From Bacilli bacterium (GTDB lineage Bacteria > Bacillota_I > Bacilli_A > RF39 > UBA660), in NCBI GenBank assembly GCA_017459965.1, contig JAFUBW010000007.1, positions 1 through 57,106 of the forward strand: DNA of 57,106 nucleotides, read 5' to 3'. Position numbers and translations under genes: made by a program. Of this stretch, positions 1-8,450 are shown piece after piece. The notes under the pieces were generated by a model, which made no database searches, was not told the origin of the DNA, and was given only the letters and a program-made list of their open reading frames with translations. Numbering within the stretch: position 1 is the first letter of the stretch; each line of letters opens with the position of its first letter.

Positions 1-264
1 GAAACTTATCAAAGATTATTTAAAACTACTGAAGAAGATATTAAAACTGCAAACGAAAAATTAGAAAAATTAAAAGAAGAAATTTCTAGTATAAATGAAG
101 ATTCCTCTTGTTATGTTGAATATTTAGATATAATTAAAAGTTTTCTTGATATGAAAAATCCAACAAGAGAGATTATGAATAGATTAATTGATAAAATATA
201 TGTAACTAAAGATAAAAAACTAGAAATTCATTATAGAATTAAAAAAAGTGAAGTATTAGTATAA
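1..264 (+). CDS. Large serine recombinase, C-terminal end (partial)
   Basis: An open frame enters from the window edge in frame 1 and stops at TAA 262-264, giving 87 residues. It has a lysine/glutamate-rich coiled-coil stretch followed by the end typical of large serine recombinases: an LIDKIYV-like strand, a charged turn and an IHYRIK-like strand. The catalytic N-terminal resolvase domain would lie outside the window, so the family call rests on the tail alone. Its own terminator follows at 277-295, and the truncated spoIVA gene begins about 65 bases beyond the stop. The position suggests it is the integrase or excisionase of an element inserted in spoIVA. It could instead be a remnant. Confidence 0.72.
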   Translation, partial: ETYQRLFKTTEEDIKTANEKLEKLKEEISSINEDSSCYVEYLDIIKSFLDMKNPTREIMNRLIDKIYVTKDKKLEIHYRIKKSEVLV

Positions 265-276
265 GAAAAATACAGG

Positions 277-295
277 TTGCTTTTGAGCAATTTTT
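277..295 (+). terminator. Rho-independent terminator of the recombinase gene
   Basis: A TTGCT/AGCAA stem with a four-base loop is followed by five Ts. It lies just after the recombinase stop and before any spoIVA homology, so it belongs to the inserted element and puts the element end downstream of about 295. Confidence 0.6.
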
Positions 296-1447
296 AAAAA
301 GACTTATGGGTATCACAAAAACAGGTCATACTGGTATGATGAAGATATTCCTTTTGTAGAGGCAGCTGAAATAGGTACTGAAAAAGTAATAAGAGATCAT
401 TCTACAATAGGAATTGTAGTAACTACAGATGGAAGTTTTACAGATATACCTAGAAATAGTTATGTAGAATGTGAAACAGAAGTAATAGATGAACTAAAAG
501 AAATAGGTAAACCATTTATAGTACTTTTAAATTCAGCACATCCAAGTCTTCCTGAAACAGAAAGATTAGCTGATAAATTAAAAGAAGAACATAATGTACC
601 TGTTATACCAATAAACTGTGAAAATATGAATGAAAAAGATGTATATAATATATTAAAAGAAGCCTTATATGAATTTCCAGTGCTTAATATAAAAGTAAAT
701 ATACCAGATTGGATCGGAACACTTAATCCATCTCATCCAATAAAGAAAGTATATATAGATGAAATAAAAAATAGCGTTATACAAGTTGATAAATTAAAAG
801 ATATAGAAACTATTAATAATAATTTTACTAGAAATGAAAAAATAGAAAAAGCATATATTTCAGAAGTAGATCCATCAACTGGGGAAGTAACTATTACATT
901 AAGTGCTCCTAATAATTTATATGATGAAGTATTAAAAGAAATAATAGGTACAAATATTAATAGTAGATCAGCACTTCTTTCTATATTTCAAGAGTATAAT
1001 GATACTAAAGAAGAATTTGAACAATATAAGAGTGCTTTAAAACAAGTAAAATCAACAGGTTATGGAATTGCTATGCCAACATTAAGAGATATGAAATTAG
1101 ATACACCAGAAGTAATAAAACAATCAGGAAGATATGGAGTTAAATTAAAAGCAGTCGCACCATCTATACATATGATAAGAGTAGATGTGGAATCAACATT
1201 TGAACCAATTATAGGTTCAGAACTTCAATCAAAAGAATTAATTGATTACTTAACTAAAAATAAAGAAGAGGGTAAAGATGCCATTTGGAAAAGTGAAATC
1301 TTTGGAAGAAGTTTAGATTCAATTGTACAAGAAGGTATACAAGCAAAACTTTCTTTAATGCCAGATAATTTAAGATATAAACTTCAAAATACAATGACTA
1401 AATTAGTTAATAAAGGATCTAATAATATGATAGCTATAGTTTTATAG
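287..1447 (+). CDS. spoIVA: Stage IV sporulation protein A, 3' part (gene interrupted)
   Basis: SpoIVA is the ATPase that polymerises on the forespore surface to form the basement layer of the spore coat. From about base 332 the frame reads as SpoIVA through to the family's C-terminus (WYDEDIPF, AAEIGT, HSTIGIVVTTDG, YGIAMPTL, APSIHMI, FGRSL, AKLSLMP, IAIVL). About 371 of the usual ~492 residues are present. The missing N-terminal ~120 residues would carry the Walker A and Walker B ATP-binding motifs. An in-frame TGA at 284 ends the open frame upstream. The first ATG in frame is internal (626) and lacks a sensible ribosome site, so this is a split gene and not a short independent one. The remaining frame has no lesions, as expected if the 5' part is rejoined by excision during sporulation. 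A fixed insertion or an assembly join is also possible. Confidence 0.9.
   Translation, partial: AIFKKTYGYHKNRSYWYDEDIPFVEAAEIGTEKVIRDHSTIGIVVTTDGSFTDIPRNSYVECETEVIDELKEIGKPFIVLLNSAHPSLPETERLADKLKEEHNVPVIPINCENMNEKDVYNILKEALYEFPVLNIKVNIPDWIGTLNPSHPIKKVYIDEIKNSVIQVDKLKDIETINNNFTRNEKIEKAYISEVDPSTGEVTITLSAPNNLYDEVLKEIIGTNINSRSALLSIFQEYNDTKEEFEQYKSALKQVKSTGYGIAMPTLRDMKLDTPEVIKQSGRYGVKLKAVAPSIHMIRVDVESTFEPIIGSELQSKELIDYLTKNKEEGKDAIWKSEIFGRSLDSIVQEGIQAKLSLMPDNLRYKLQNTMTKLVNKGSNNMIAIVL
326..339 (+). other. Candidate recombination crossover site (att junction) in spoIVA
   Basis: A 14-base dyad has six-base arms, TCATAC and GTATGA, around a central TG at 332-333. It sits where recognisable SpoIVA sequence begins (the Trp-Tyr-Asp codons start at 332). 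Large serine recombinases cut at a non-palindromic central dinucleotide flanked by inverted arms, so form and place both fit. The assignment is inference: the partner junction is outside the window and the dyad could arise by chance from Tyr-Trp-Tyr codons. Confidence 0.4.
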
Positions 1448-1457
1448 CTATTTTTTT
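1430..1457 (+). terminator. spoIVA terminator
   Basis: A nine-base stem (ATAGCTATA/TATAGCTAT) with a GTTT loop overlaps the end of spoIVA and runs into seven Ts. Confidence 0.8.
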
Positions 1458-1458
1458 C

Positions 1459-1486
1459 TTGAAAAAAATACAATATAGTATATAAT
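1459..1486 (+). promoter_or_regulatory. Sigma-A promoter for the gene at 1512
   Basis: TTGAAA at 1459-1464 and TATAAT at 1481-1486 are separated by 16 bases and lie just after the spoIVA terminator. Confidence 0.6.
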
Positions 1487-1511
1487 ATATAAATCAATAA
1501 GAGGTGATATT

Positions 1512-2411
1512 GTGAAAAAAGAAACTTTATATGAAATATATTCATTATTAAAAGAAGATACAACAAAGATAACAGATTCACTTTATAAATTAATGTTATT
1601 AAATTCTGGTAGTGAAGAAATATTTTTAAAGTTATGTAAGAATAATGTTGTTAATAATGAAACTTTTGATTATTTTATAGATATATCTGAATGCTTAGAT
1701 GATATTGGTGATAAAATAATAAAAGATGATCTTACTAATTTAATAATAGATATTTCTACTGATGATTATATTATTAATAATAACGATTATAATTACATTT
1801 TAGAAAGTATTATATTTTTACTTGATTTTGAATATATTAAAGAATTTGAAATTTATGAAGATTATGAAATGGATTATTATAAATCTATAGTATTAAGTGA
1901 ATTTATTAGATTTTTACAAAGTATGAAAAAAATAGATTTAAATAAAGTATATGATCATGACATCACTGAAATAATAGATGCTTATAGAATGATGCTTGGA
2001 GGATTATATAATACAACAACAAGTAATCCAGAATTATCACAAAATCAAATGTATTTAGATAGAATTAGATATTTTATTGATATAATTTCAGATAAAGATA
2101 TATATGAAATGAATGATGATAAATTTATAAGTATGTTAAATGTTATTAAAATAACTGAAAATATAGAAGAATTAAGATATTTGAAAAATATAATCAAAAT
2201 AAAGAAAAATAATGAAACGTTAGATTTTATTGAATCAATTGATAATAAATCTTCTGATGTTAATGAGCTTACAATTGCAAGAATAACTGATGAAATTGGT
2301 CTAAAAAGAAAATATGATTCTAAAATCAATGAAACAGTTATAACAAGAACTATAAATGATTCAAATGAAGAATTAGATATTGTAAAAAAAGTATTAAAAC
2401 CTCTTGATTAA
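1512..2411 (+). CDS. Hypothetical protein, 299 aa
   Basis: I do not recognise this protein. It is acidic, rich in Asn, Asp, Ile and Glu, has no signal peptide or membrane segment, and reads as mostly helical. The start is GTG at 1512, chosen because GAGGTGAT lies a few bases upstream. It has its own sigma-A promoter and stands alone between spoIVA and the rpsO leader, so neither neighbour shares its transcript clearly. Codon use matches the surrounding chromosomal genes. A spore-related role is possible from position but nothing in the sequence supports it. Confidence 0.75.
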   Translation: MKKETLYEIYSLLKEDTTKITDSLYKLMLLNSGSEEIFLKLCKNNVVNNETFDYFIDISECLDDIGDKIIKDDLTNLIIDISTDDYIINNNDYNYILESIIFLLDFEYIKEFEIYEDYEMDYYKSIVLSEFIRFLQSMKKIDLNKVYDHDITEIIDAYRMMLGGLYNTTTSNPELSQNQMYLDRIRYFIDIISDKDIYEMNDDKFISMLNVIKITENIEELRYLKNIIKIKKNNETLDFIESIDNKSSDVNELTIARITDEIGLKRKYDSKINETVITRTINDSNEELDIVKKVLKPLD

Positions 2412-2432
2412 AATAAAAAAATATTGTATATT
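2404..2432 (+). promoter_or_regulatory. Sigma-A promoter of rpsO
   Basis: TTGATT at 2404-2409 overlaps the stop codon of the upstream gene. After a 17-base spacer comes TATATT at 2427-2432. The structured rpsO leader begins immediately downstream. Confidence 0.5.
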
Positions 2433-2516
2433 ATTACTAGCGTTCTCGTGGTGAATTGGATTTTTCCGACCATTTGCTAGGTGAACAGCTGTAAATATAG
2501 GAAAGGAAAAAAGAAA
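2433..2516 (+). promoter_or_regulatory. rpsO 5' leader, probable S15 autoregulatory RNA
   Basis: The leader is noticeably richer in G+C than its surroundings. CTAGC at 2437-2441 can pair with GCTAG at 2476-2480, enclosing an inner hairpin TTGGA/TCCGA (2456-2460 with 2465-2469). Ribosomal protein S15 is known to repress its own mRNA through such leader structures in several bacterial groups. That this one does so is inference from position and folding potential. Confidence 0.5.
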
Positions 2517-2783
2517 ATGTTAAAGAAAGAAGTAAAAGAAAAAATTATTAAAGAATATGCAACTCATGAAGGTGATACAGGTTCACCAGAAGTACAAATT
2601 GCAATTCTTACAAAAGAAATTAATATATTAACAGATCATTTAAAAGTTAATATCCATGATTTCCATTCTAAAAAAGGTTTACTTATGAAAGTAGGTAAAA
2701 GAAGAAACTTACTTGGATATCTAAAGAAAACAGATATTAACAGATATAGAACTTTAATTCAAAAATTAGGTTTAAGAAAATAA
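2517..2783 (+). CDS. rpsO: 30S ribosomal protein S15
   Basis: S15 binds 16S rRNA early in assembly of the 30S platform. The 88-residue protein has the family hallmarks [11 protein letters not shown], then [24 protein letters not shown] and a C-terminal LIQKLGLRK. An upstream in-frame ATG exists at 2481, but the start at 2517 gives the conserved length and follows the purine run GGAAAGGAAAAAAG. It is followed by a terminator and then pnp, the conserved rpsO-pnp order. Expression is probably controlled through the structured leader. Confidence 0.97.
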   Translation: MLKKEVKEKIIKEYATHEGDTGSPEVQIAILTKEINILTDHLKVNIHDFHSKKGLLMKVGKRRNLLGYLKKTDINRYRTLIQKLGLRK

Positions 2784-2803
2784 GCACAATATGTGCTTTT
2801 TTT
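2783..2803 (+). terminator. rpsO terminator
   Basis: AGCAC/GTGCT stem with a five-base loop followed by seven Ts, directly at the rpsO stop. Some transcripts may read through into pnp. Confidence 0.8.
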
Positions 2804-2832
2804 GATAAAAATATTAAAATTAATGTTATAAT
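2802..2832 (+). promoter_or_regulatory. pnp promoter with extended -10
   Basis: TTGATA at 2802-2807 and TATAAT at 2827-2832 have a long 19-base spacer, compensated by the extended element TGT just before the -10. Confidence 0.55.
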
Positions 2833-2853
2833 AGAATTATGCCGGAGGTTATT

Positions 2854-5022
2854 ATGAGTAAAAAAATATATGAATTAGATTTTAGAGGAAGAAAATTAGT
2901 TGTTGAACACGGTGAATATGCTAAACAAGCACATGGTTCTGTTTTAGTAAGATATGGAGATACAGTAGTACTTTCAACTGTTGTAGTATCTAAAAATGCT
3001 AATATATTAAGTGATTTCTTCCCACTTATGGTTTTATATCAAGAAAAATTATATTCAGTAGGTAAAATACCTGGTGGATTTATTAAAAGAGAAGGAAGAC
3101 CAACAGATGCCGCTACACTTGCTGCAAGAATGATTGATAGACCAATGAGACCAATGTTCCCAGAAGATTTTAGAAATGAAGTACAAGTTGTTAATACAAT
3201 TTTATCTGTTGATCCAGATTATTCTCCAGAACTTTCTGCTATGTTTGGATCATCTCTTGCAACTAGTATTTCTAAAATACCATTTGATGGACCAATCGCT
3301 GGTGTTAAAGTTGGAAGGGTAAATGGAGAGTTTATTATTAATCCTACTCCTGCTGAACTAGAAATTTCTGATATAGATTTAACTGTCGCAGGTACTAAAT
3401 ATGCTATAAACATGGTTGAAGCTGGTTCTAAAGAAGTATCAGAAGAAGATATGCTTGATGCATTAATGTTTGGTCATGAAGCTGTTAAAGAGTTATGTGA
3501 ATTCCAAGAAAAGATTATTGCTGAAATAGGCGAAGAAAAAATGGAATATGAACACTTAGAAATAAGTGATGAGCTTAGAAAAGAAGTAGAAGAACTTGCT
3601 AGTGATAAACTAGATGAAGCTATGAGAATTAAAGAAAAACTAGCTAAATATGAAGCAATAGATAAAGTTAAAGAAGAAGTAGTAACTAAATATGAAGAAG
3701 AAAATAGTGATCTTGAAAGAGAAGAATTAACTGAACTTATTACAAAAGTTAAATTAGTACTTGAATCAATTGAATATGATATATTTAGAAGTATTACAGT
3801 TAATGAAAAAACAAGAGCAGATGGAAGAGCAATGGATGAAATTAGACCTCTTTCAACTGAAATAGATGTTTTACCAAGAACTCATGGTTCTGCAGTATTT
3901 ACAAGAGGTGAAACACAAGCAATGGCTATTACTACACTTGGTGCATTAAATGAATATCAAGCACTAGATGGTCTTAGTTTAGAAGCTGAAAAACATTTTA
4001 TGCTTCATTATAATTTCCCACAATTCTCAGTTGGTGAAACAGGAAGATATGGATCACCAGGAAGAAGAGAAATAGGTCATGGAGCTTTAGGTGAAAGATG
4101 TTTAAAACAAGTAATGCCATCTGAAGAAGAATTTCCATATACAGTAAGAGTAGTATCAGAAATACTTGAATCAAATGGGTCAAGTTCACAAGCTACTATA
4201 TGTGCTGGATGTCTATCATTAATGGCAGCAGGTGTTCCAATTAAAGCACCAGTTGCTGGTATTGCTATGGGACTTATAACTTCAAAAGATGAAAAAGATT
4301 ATACAATACTTACTGATATTCAAGGTATGGAAGATCACTTAGGTGATATGGACTTTAAAGTAGGCGGAACAAGAGAAGGTATTTGTTCACTACAAATGGA
4401 TATAAAAATTAAAGGTATAACTAAACAAATATTAAAAGAAGCTTTAGCACAAGCTAAAAAAGCTAGAATGCAAATACTTGATGTAATGGAAAAAGAAATA
4501 GCTAAACCTAGAGAAGAAGTTAGTAAATATGCTCCAAAAACAGTAACATTTATGATTAATCCAGATAAGATTAAAGATGTTATTGGTAAAGGTGGAGATA
4601 TGATTACTAAGATTATATTAGAAGCTAGTAATGTACAAGCTGTTAATGAAATAGGTGCAGTTAAAGTAGATATAGAAGATGATGGTAGAGTAATTATCTA
4701 TCATAATGATAAAGAAGTTATTGAGAAGACAAGAGAAATGATTGAAAATGTTGCAAGAGAAGTTGAAATTGGACAAATTTATACTGGTACAGTTGTTGAT
4801 GTTCTAGACTTTGGATGTTTTGTTAAATTATGGGAAGGATGCGAAGGATTCTTACATGTTTCTCAAATTGCTCATGAAAGAGTTGAAAAACCATCAGATG
4901 TATTATCAGTTGGTGACGAAGTAATTGTAAAAGCAACTGGGTATGATAAAAAGGGTAAACTTAATTTATCAAGAAAAGAAGCTTTACCAAAACCAAAGAA
5001 AGAAGAAACTAAGGCTGAATAA
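2854..5022 (+). CDS. pnp: Polyribonucleotide nucleotidyltransferase (PNPase)
   Basis: PNPase degrades RNA 3' to 5' by phosphorolysis. The 722-residue protein has the full layout: first RNase PH domain (about 1-145), helical linker, second RNase PH domain (about 310-540), KH domain with GKGGD near residue 580, and a C-terminal S1 domain (GTVVDVLDFGCFV) ending in a charged tail. The ATG at 2854 is chosen because GGAGG at 2844-2848 sits six bases upstream; the in-frame ATG at 2839 lies before that ribosome site. A terminator overlaps its 3' end. With RNase J next door, two RNA-decay enzymes flank one small gene. Confidence 0.97.
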   Translation: MSKKIYELDFRGRKLVVEHGEYAKQAHGSVLVRYGDTVVLSTVVVSKNANILSDFFPLMVLYQEKLYSVGKIPGGFIKREGRPTDAATLAARMIDRPMRPMFPEDFRNEVQVVNTILSVDPDYSPELSAMFGSSLATSISKIPFDGPIAGVKVGRVNGEFIINPTPAELEISDIDLTVAGTKYAINMVEAGSKEVSEEDMLDALMFGHEAVKELCEFQEKIIAEIGEEKMEYEHLEISDELRKEVEELASDKLDEAMRIKEKLAKYEAIDKVKEEVVTKYEEENSDLEREELTELITKVKLVLESIEYDIFRSITVNEKTRADGRAMDEIRPLSTEIDVLPRTHGSAVFTRGETQAMAITTLGALNEYQALDGLSLEAEKHFMLHYNFPQFSVGETGRYGSPGRREIGHGALGERCLKQVMPSEEEFPYTVRVVSEILESNGSSSQATICAGCLSLMAAGVPIKAPVAGIAMGLITSKDEKDYTILTDIQGMEDHLGDMDFKVGGTREGICSLQMDIKIKGITKQILKEALAQAKKARMQILDVMEKEIAKPREEVSKYAPKTVTFMINPDKIKDVIGKGGDMITKIILEASNVQAVNEIGAVKVDIEDDGRVIIYHNDKEVIEKTREMIENVAREVEIGQIYTGTVVDVLDFGCFVKLWEGCEGFLHVSQIAHERVEKPSDVLSVGDEVIVKATGYDKKGKLNLSRKEALPKPKKEETKAE

Positions 5023-5033
5023 CCTTAGTTTTT
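5007..5033 (+). terminator. pnp terminator
   Basis: AACTAAGG/CCTTAGTT stem, eight-base loop, then Ts. The left arm lies inside the last codons of pnp. Confidence 0.8.
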
Positions 5034-5065
5034 GTATATTTAATGTAAAAATAATATAAATTAAG

Positions 5066-5094
5066 TTGATAAAATAAAAAAATAAGAGTATATT
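5066..5094 (+). promoter_or_regulatory. Sigma-A promoter for the gene at 5115
   Basis: TTGATA at 5066-5071, 17-base spacer, TATATT at 5089-5094. Confidence 0.6.
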
Positions 5095-5114
5095 GAAAAT
5101 AACGGAGGGATAAT

Positions 5115-5465
5115 ATGGATGAAATGGATATTAAAAAATATAATGATATAAAAAAAATAATTGATACTTATAAACAAATAGTTCCTGAGATAAAAATTGT
5201 ATTTCAATCTAATGAAAATGAAAAGAACAATTCTTTTGCTTCTTATCAATTTCCTACTGATAAATATAATGAAGATGTATATAATATATTAAAAAAATTT
5301 GCAGAGTTAGATTTTGAAATAAATAAAAGAAATAATAATAAAGTAGGAACAGTTACTAATTTTAGATTTTATGATGCTATAAATAATACAGCTATAGGAT
5401 TATATAATTATCATCATAGTTTAGAATTCTTAGATAGTATGATTGATAAACAAATGACTTTATAA
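5115..5465 (+). CDS. Hypothetical protein, 116 aa
   Basis: I do not recognise this protein. It is soluble and charged, with a helical N-terminal part and no membrane segment, signal peptide or cysteine. A good GGAGG ribosome site lies before the ATG at 5115, and it has its own promoter. It faces the RNase J gene and shares a bidirectional terminator with it, so it is a single-gene unit. Codon use matches the neighbours. Confidence 0.75.
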   Translation: MDEMDIKKYNDIKKIIDTYKQIVPEIKIVFQSNENEKNNSFASYQFPTDKYNEDVYNILKKFAELDFEINKRNNNKVGTVTNFRFYDAINNTAIGLYNYHHSLEFLDSMIDKQMTL

Positions 5466-5497
5466 AAAAATAACGATTAATTTAATCGTTATTTTTT
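5464..5497. terminator. Bidirectional terminator between the 5115 gene and RNase J
   Basis: A perfect 12-base inverted repeat centred on 5481 has an A run on its left and a T run on its right, so it can stop transcription from both sides. Confidence 0.85.
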
Positions 5498-7164
5498 ATA
5501 TCCATAATAACAGGTAAAACTATTGGCTTTCTACCAGTTTTTTCAAGTATAAACGGACTTATTTCATTACTAATTTGATTTTTTAAATCAGTATAATTAA
5601 ATTTCTTATTTTTTAATTCTCTATTAATTACTTCAGTAGCTTTTTCTTCAATTTGTTTTAATAATTCTTCATTTTCATTTACTAATACAAACCCTCTTGT
5701 TGTAATATTAACTTTTCCAAGTAATTGTTTAGTTTTATAATTGATATTACATATAACTACTAAAATACCATCTTTAGACATTATTTTTCTATCTTTAATA
5801 ACAACAGTACCTATATCACCAATTCTATTACCATCTACATATATATCATAACAAGGGAAACTTCTATCTCTTTTAACTTTACCATTTAAAACAGATAACA
5901 TATCTCCATTTTGCATAATAAATATATTTTCTTTTGGTATATCACATGAAATACCTAAATTAGAATGAGCTTTAAGCATTCTATATTCACCATGGATTGG
6001 CATTAAATATTTAGGTTTCATTAATCTAAGCATTAACTTTAATTCTTCTTGATTACCATGTCCTGATGAATGTATTTCATTAAGTGATGTATTTGTATAT
6101 GTTTTTATACCTCTAAGTGCTAATTTATTAAGTGTTTGAGAAACTGCATAAGCATTACCTGGAATTGGCGATGATGAGAAAATAACAGTATCATTTGGAT
6201 TAAGTTTAATTTTCTTATCAGTACCATTTGCCATACGAGAAAGAGCTGCTAGTGGTTCACCTTGAGAACCTGTACATAAAAGACATACTTCTTCACCTTT
6301 TAATGTATTTGCTTCTTCAGGTGTAACAAATATATTTTTATCTGTAATATATCCACATTCTAAAGCTATTTCTATTTGAGTTTCCATACTTCTACCAAAT
6401 ATAGCAACTTTTCTATTATTCTTTTTACATGTTTCAATTATATGTTTAAGTCTATAAACATTAGATGCAAAAGTAGCAATTATAATTCTTCCTTGTATCT
6501 TTTGAAATAAATCATTTAAAGTAGCATCTACTTTAGATTCAGATAAACTCATACCTGGATTTAAAGCATTTGTACTTTCACTCATTAAAAGTGTTACTCC
6601 ATTTTCACCTATTCTAGCCATTTTTTGAAGATTAGCCATAGGGCCAATTGGAGTAAAATCAAATTTAAAGTCACCAGTTTCAACAATAGTACCATTTGAT
6701 GTATGTACTACAATTGCAAAACTATCTGGGATAGAGTGAGTTGTTGAAATAAATTCTATTTCAAAATTTTTAAATTTATATTTACTATTTTCATCAAATA
6801 TAATTATATTATCATAACCGATATTTCTATCTTCTAATTTCTTTTTAATAAGATTTGCTGCTTGTCTTGGCGCATATATCGCTGGTATATTAACCGATTG
6901 AAGTAAAAAAGAAATACTACCAATATGATCTTCATGACCATGAGTTATAAATAAACCTTTTATTTTATCTTCGTTCTTCTTTAAAAAACTAAAATCAGGT
7001 ATTACATAATCTATACCAAGTAAACCTTCTTCAGGAAATAGAACGCCGCTATCAATAATAATTAATTCATTACCATGCATTATCGCATACATGTTTTTTC
7101 CTACTTCCCCAAGTCCACCAAGTGCGCAAACTTTAGTATCTAAAGTATTATCAAAAATTTTCAT
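5482..7164 (-). CDS. rnj: Ribonuclease J
   Basis: RNase J is the 5' exonuclease and endonuclease central to mRNA decay in low-GC Gram-positives. The 560-residue protein carries the beta-lactamase-fold metal site THGHEDHIG (about residues 74-82), the beta-CASP region with SESTNALNPG and TGSQGEP, PIHGEYRM, and a C-terminal domain after about residue 450. Reading starts at 7164, not the upstream in-frame ATG at 7179, because AAAGGAG lies between the two ATGs. It has its own promoter. Only one paralogue is visible here, so whether it is J1 or J2 type cannot be decided. Confidence 0.95.
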   Translation of the reverse strand: MKIFDNTLDTKVCALGGLGEVGKNMYAIMHGNELIIIDSGVLFPEEGLLGIDYVIPDFSFLKKNEDKIKGLFITHGHEDHIGSISFLLQSVNIPAIYAPRQAANLIKKKLEDRNIGYDNIIIFDENSKYKFKNFEIEFISTTHSIPDSFAIVVHTSNGTIVETGDFKFDFTPIGPMANLQKMARIGENGVTLLMSESTNALNPGMSLSESKVDATLNDLFQKIQGRIIIATFASNVYRLKHIIETCKKNNRKVAIFGRSMETQIEIALECGYITDKNIFVTPEEANTLKGEEVCLLCTGSQGEPLAALSRMANGTDKKIKLNPNDTVIFSSSPIPGNAYAVSQTLNKLALRGIKTYTNTSLNEIHSSGHGNQEELKLMLRLMKPKYLMPIHGEYRMLKAHSNLGISCDIPKENIFIMQNGDMLSVLNGKVKRDRSFPCYDIYVDGNRIGDIGTVVIKDRKIMSKDGILVVICNINYKTKQLLGKVNITTRGFVLVNENEELLKQIEEKATEVINRELKNKKFNYTDLKNQISNEISPFILEKTGRKPIVLPVIMDIKNND

Positions 7165-7210
7165 TTTTTCTCCTTTCATAAAATTAAAGTTAATAAGATT
7201 AACGCTATTA

Positions 7211-7239
7211 ATTATACACTTATTTTAATATTTTTTCAA
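7211..7239 (-). promoter_or_regulatory. Sigma-A promoter of RNase J
   Basis: On the minus strand, TTGAAA (7239-7234), a 17-base spacer and TATAAT (7216-7211) precede the gene by about 45 bases. Confidence 0.6.
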
Positions 7240-7244
7240 GTAAA

Positions 7245-7269
7245 GAAAAAAACTATCAATAAATAGTTT
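7245..7269 (-). terminator. rodA terminator (minus strand)
   Basis: AAACTAT/ATAGTTT stem spanning the rodA stop codon, followed on the minus strand by a run of Ts. Confidence 0.65.
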
Positions 7270-8368
7270 CTTTTTTTGTTATATTTAATATAATTCCGAT
7301 TATAATCATATAACTAATTAAACTAGAACCACCATAACTAATAAAAGGAAGAGTAATACCAGTAATTGGCATTAAACCAATATTCATTCCTATATTTTGT
7401 ATTTGCCCAAATAAAAGCATTCCAAGTATCCCAGAAATTATTAACTTATTTTGAAAATTACATTTCATAGCAATTCTTAATATATTTAAATCAAAATATA
7501 ATATTATAAGAATTAATATTAGAGATGCGATAAATCCAAAATTACTTGCGAATATTGAAAAAATAAAATCTGTTTGAGGTTCAGGAAAATAGATAGGAGT
7601 TTTATTAAAACCATGTCCAAATATACCAGCAGATCCTACTGCTGCCATTGCATTTGTAAGCTGCATTCCAGAACCATTTTTAAAATCTACTAATCTATCC
7701 ATTCTATAAAAGAATTTAGTACCAAAAATATTTATAAATGTATCTTGATATTTAAAAAATAATATTAAAAAAGCAGATGATAATAAAGTAATTATTATAA
7801 TTAAAGTAATAAACCATCTATACCTAATACCATATACAAAAAGCATTACTATAAGAATCATGAAAAATATAAATATAATCCCAGTATCAGGTTCTAAAAA
7901 TATAAAGAAAGAAGGTATTAAAGTAAGAATAAAACAATTAAATATTATTTTTAATTCATTTTTAAATGTTTTTTTAATATCTTTATGCTTATTTAAGTAA
8001 TTAGAAAGTACTAAAATTAATATTATTTTCATAAATTCAGAAGGTTGAAAAGAACCAATCATAGGTATAGTAAACCAACATTTCGCACCATTAGATTCTG
8101 TTCCAAAAAATAAAACAAGTATTAAAAAAATATTTCCTATAATATATAAAACAAATGAATATCTATAAAAAAAATCACTTTTTAAATTACTAATTAAAAA
8201 AATTATAATAAATCCAATTATATACCATATAATTTGTTTAATAAATAAATTATTATAACTAGTTGGTAAAAGAAAGCTACTACTATATATACATAATATA
8301 CTTATTATCATAAATACGAATATAGGAATTAATATTTTTAAAATAGTATAATTATATCTTTTAATCAT
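7256..8368 (-). CDS. rodA: RodA/FtsW-family peptidoglycan polymerase
   Basis: SEDS-family glycosyltransferases polymerise lipid II into glycan strands together with a class B PBP. The 370-residue protein has about ten membrane segments and the family motifs SFQPSEFMKI near residue 125 and MPITGITLPFISYGGSS near the C-terminus, matching the RodA/FtsW signature. The start at 8368 follows GGTGA; a longer in-frame start at 8425 has no ribosome site. The stop is TGA. It is monocistronic on the minus strand. Assignment to RodA over FtsW or SpoVE is by overall look only. Confidence 0.85.
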   Translation of the reverse strand: MIKRYNYTILKILIPIFVFMIISILCIYSSSFLLPTSYNNLFIKQIIWYIIGFIIIFLISNLKSDFFYRYSFVLYIIGNIFLILVLFFGTESNGAKCWFTIPMIGSFQPSEFMKIILILVLSNYLNKHKDIKKTFKNELKIIFNCFILTLIPSFFIFLEPDTGIIFIFFMILIVMLFVYGIRYRWFITLIIIITLLSSAFLILFFKYQDTFINIFGTKFFYRMDRLVDFKNGSGMQLTNAMAAVGSAGIFGHGFNKTPIYFPEPQTDFIFSIFASNFGFIASLILILIILYFDLNILRIAMKCNFQNKLIISGILGMLLFGQIQNIGMNIGLMPITGITLPFISYGGSSLISYMIIIGIILNITKKETIY

Positions 8369-8450
8369 AAAATCACCATTTTTAGTATAATCAAATTTAA
8401 AGGAAATATTTGTCAAACTAAGCATAAAATTATAAAAAGGATGTGTTTAT

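Noticed and set aside
626-1447. A complete 273-residue gene starting at ATG 626
   Set aside because: SpoIVA homology runs without a break from about 332 through 626. The ATG is internal and has no ribosome site.
2481-2516. An N-terminal extension of S15 starting at 2481
   Set aside because: It lies within the structured leader, gives 12 extra residues not found in the family, and the start at 2517 has the purine-rich ribosome site.
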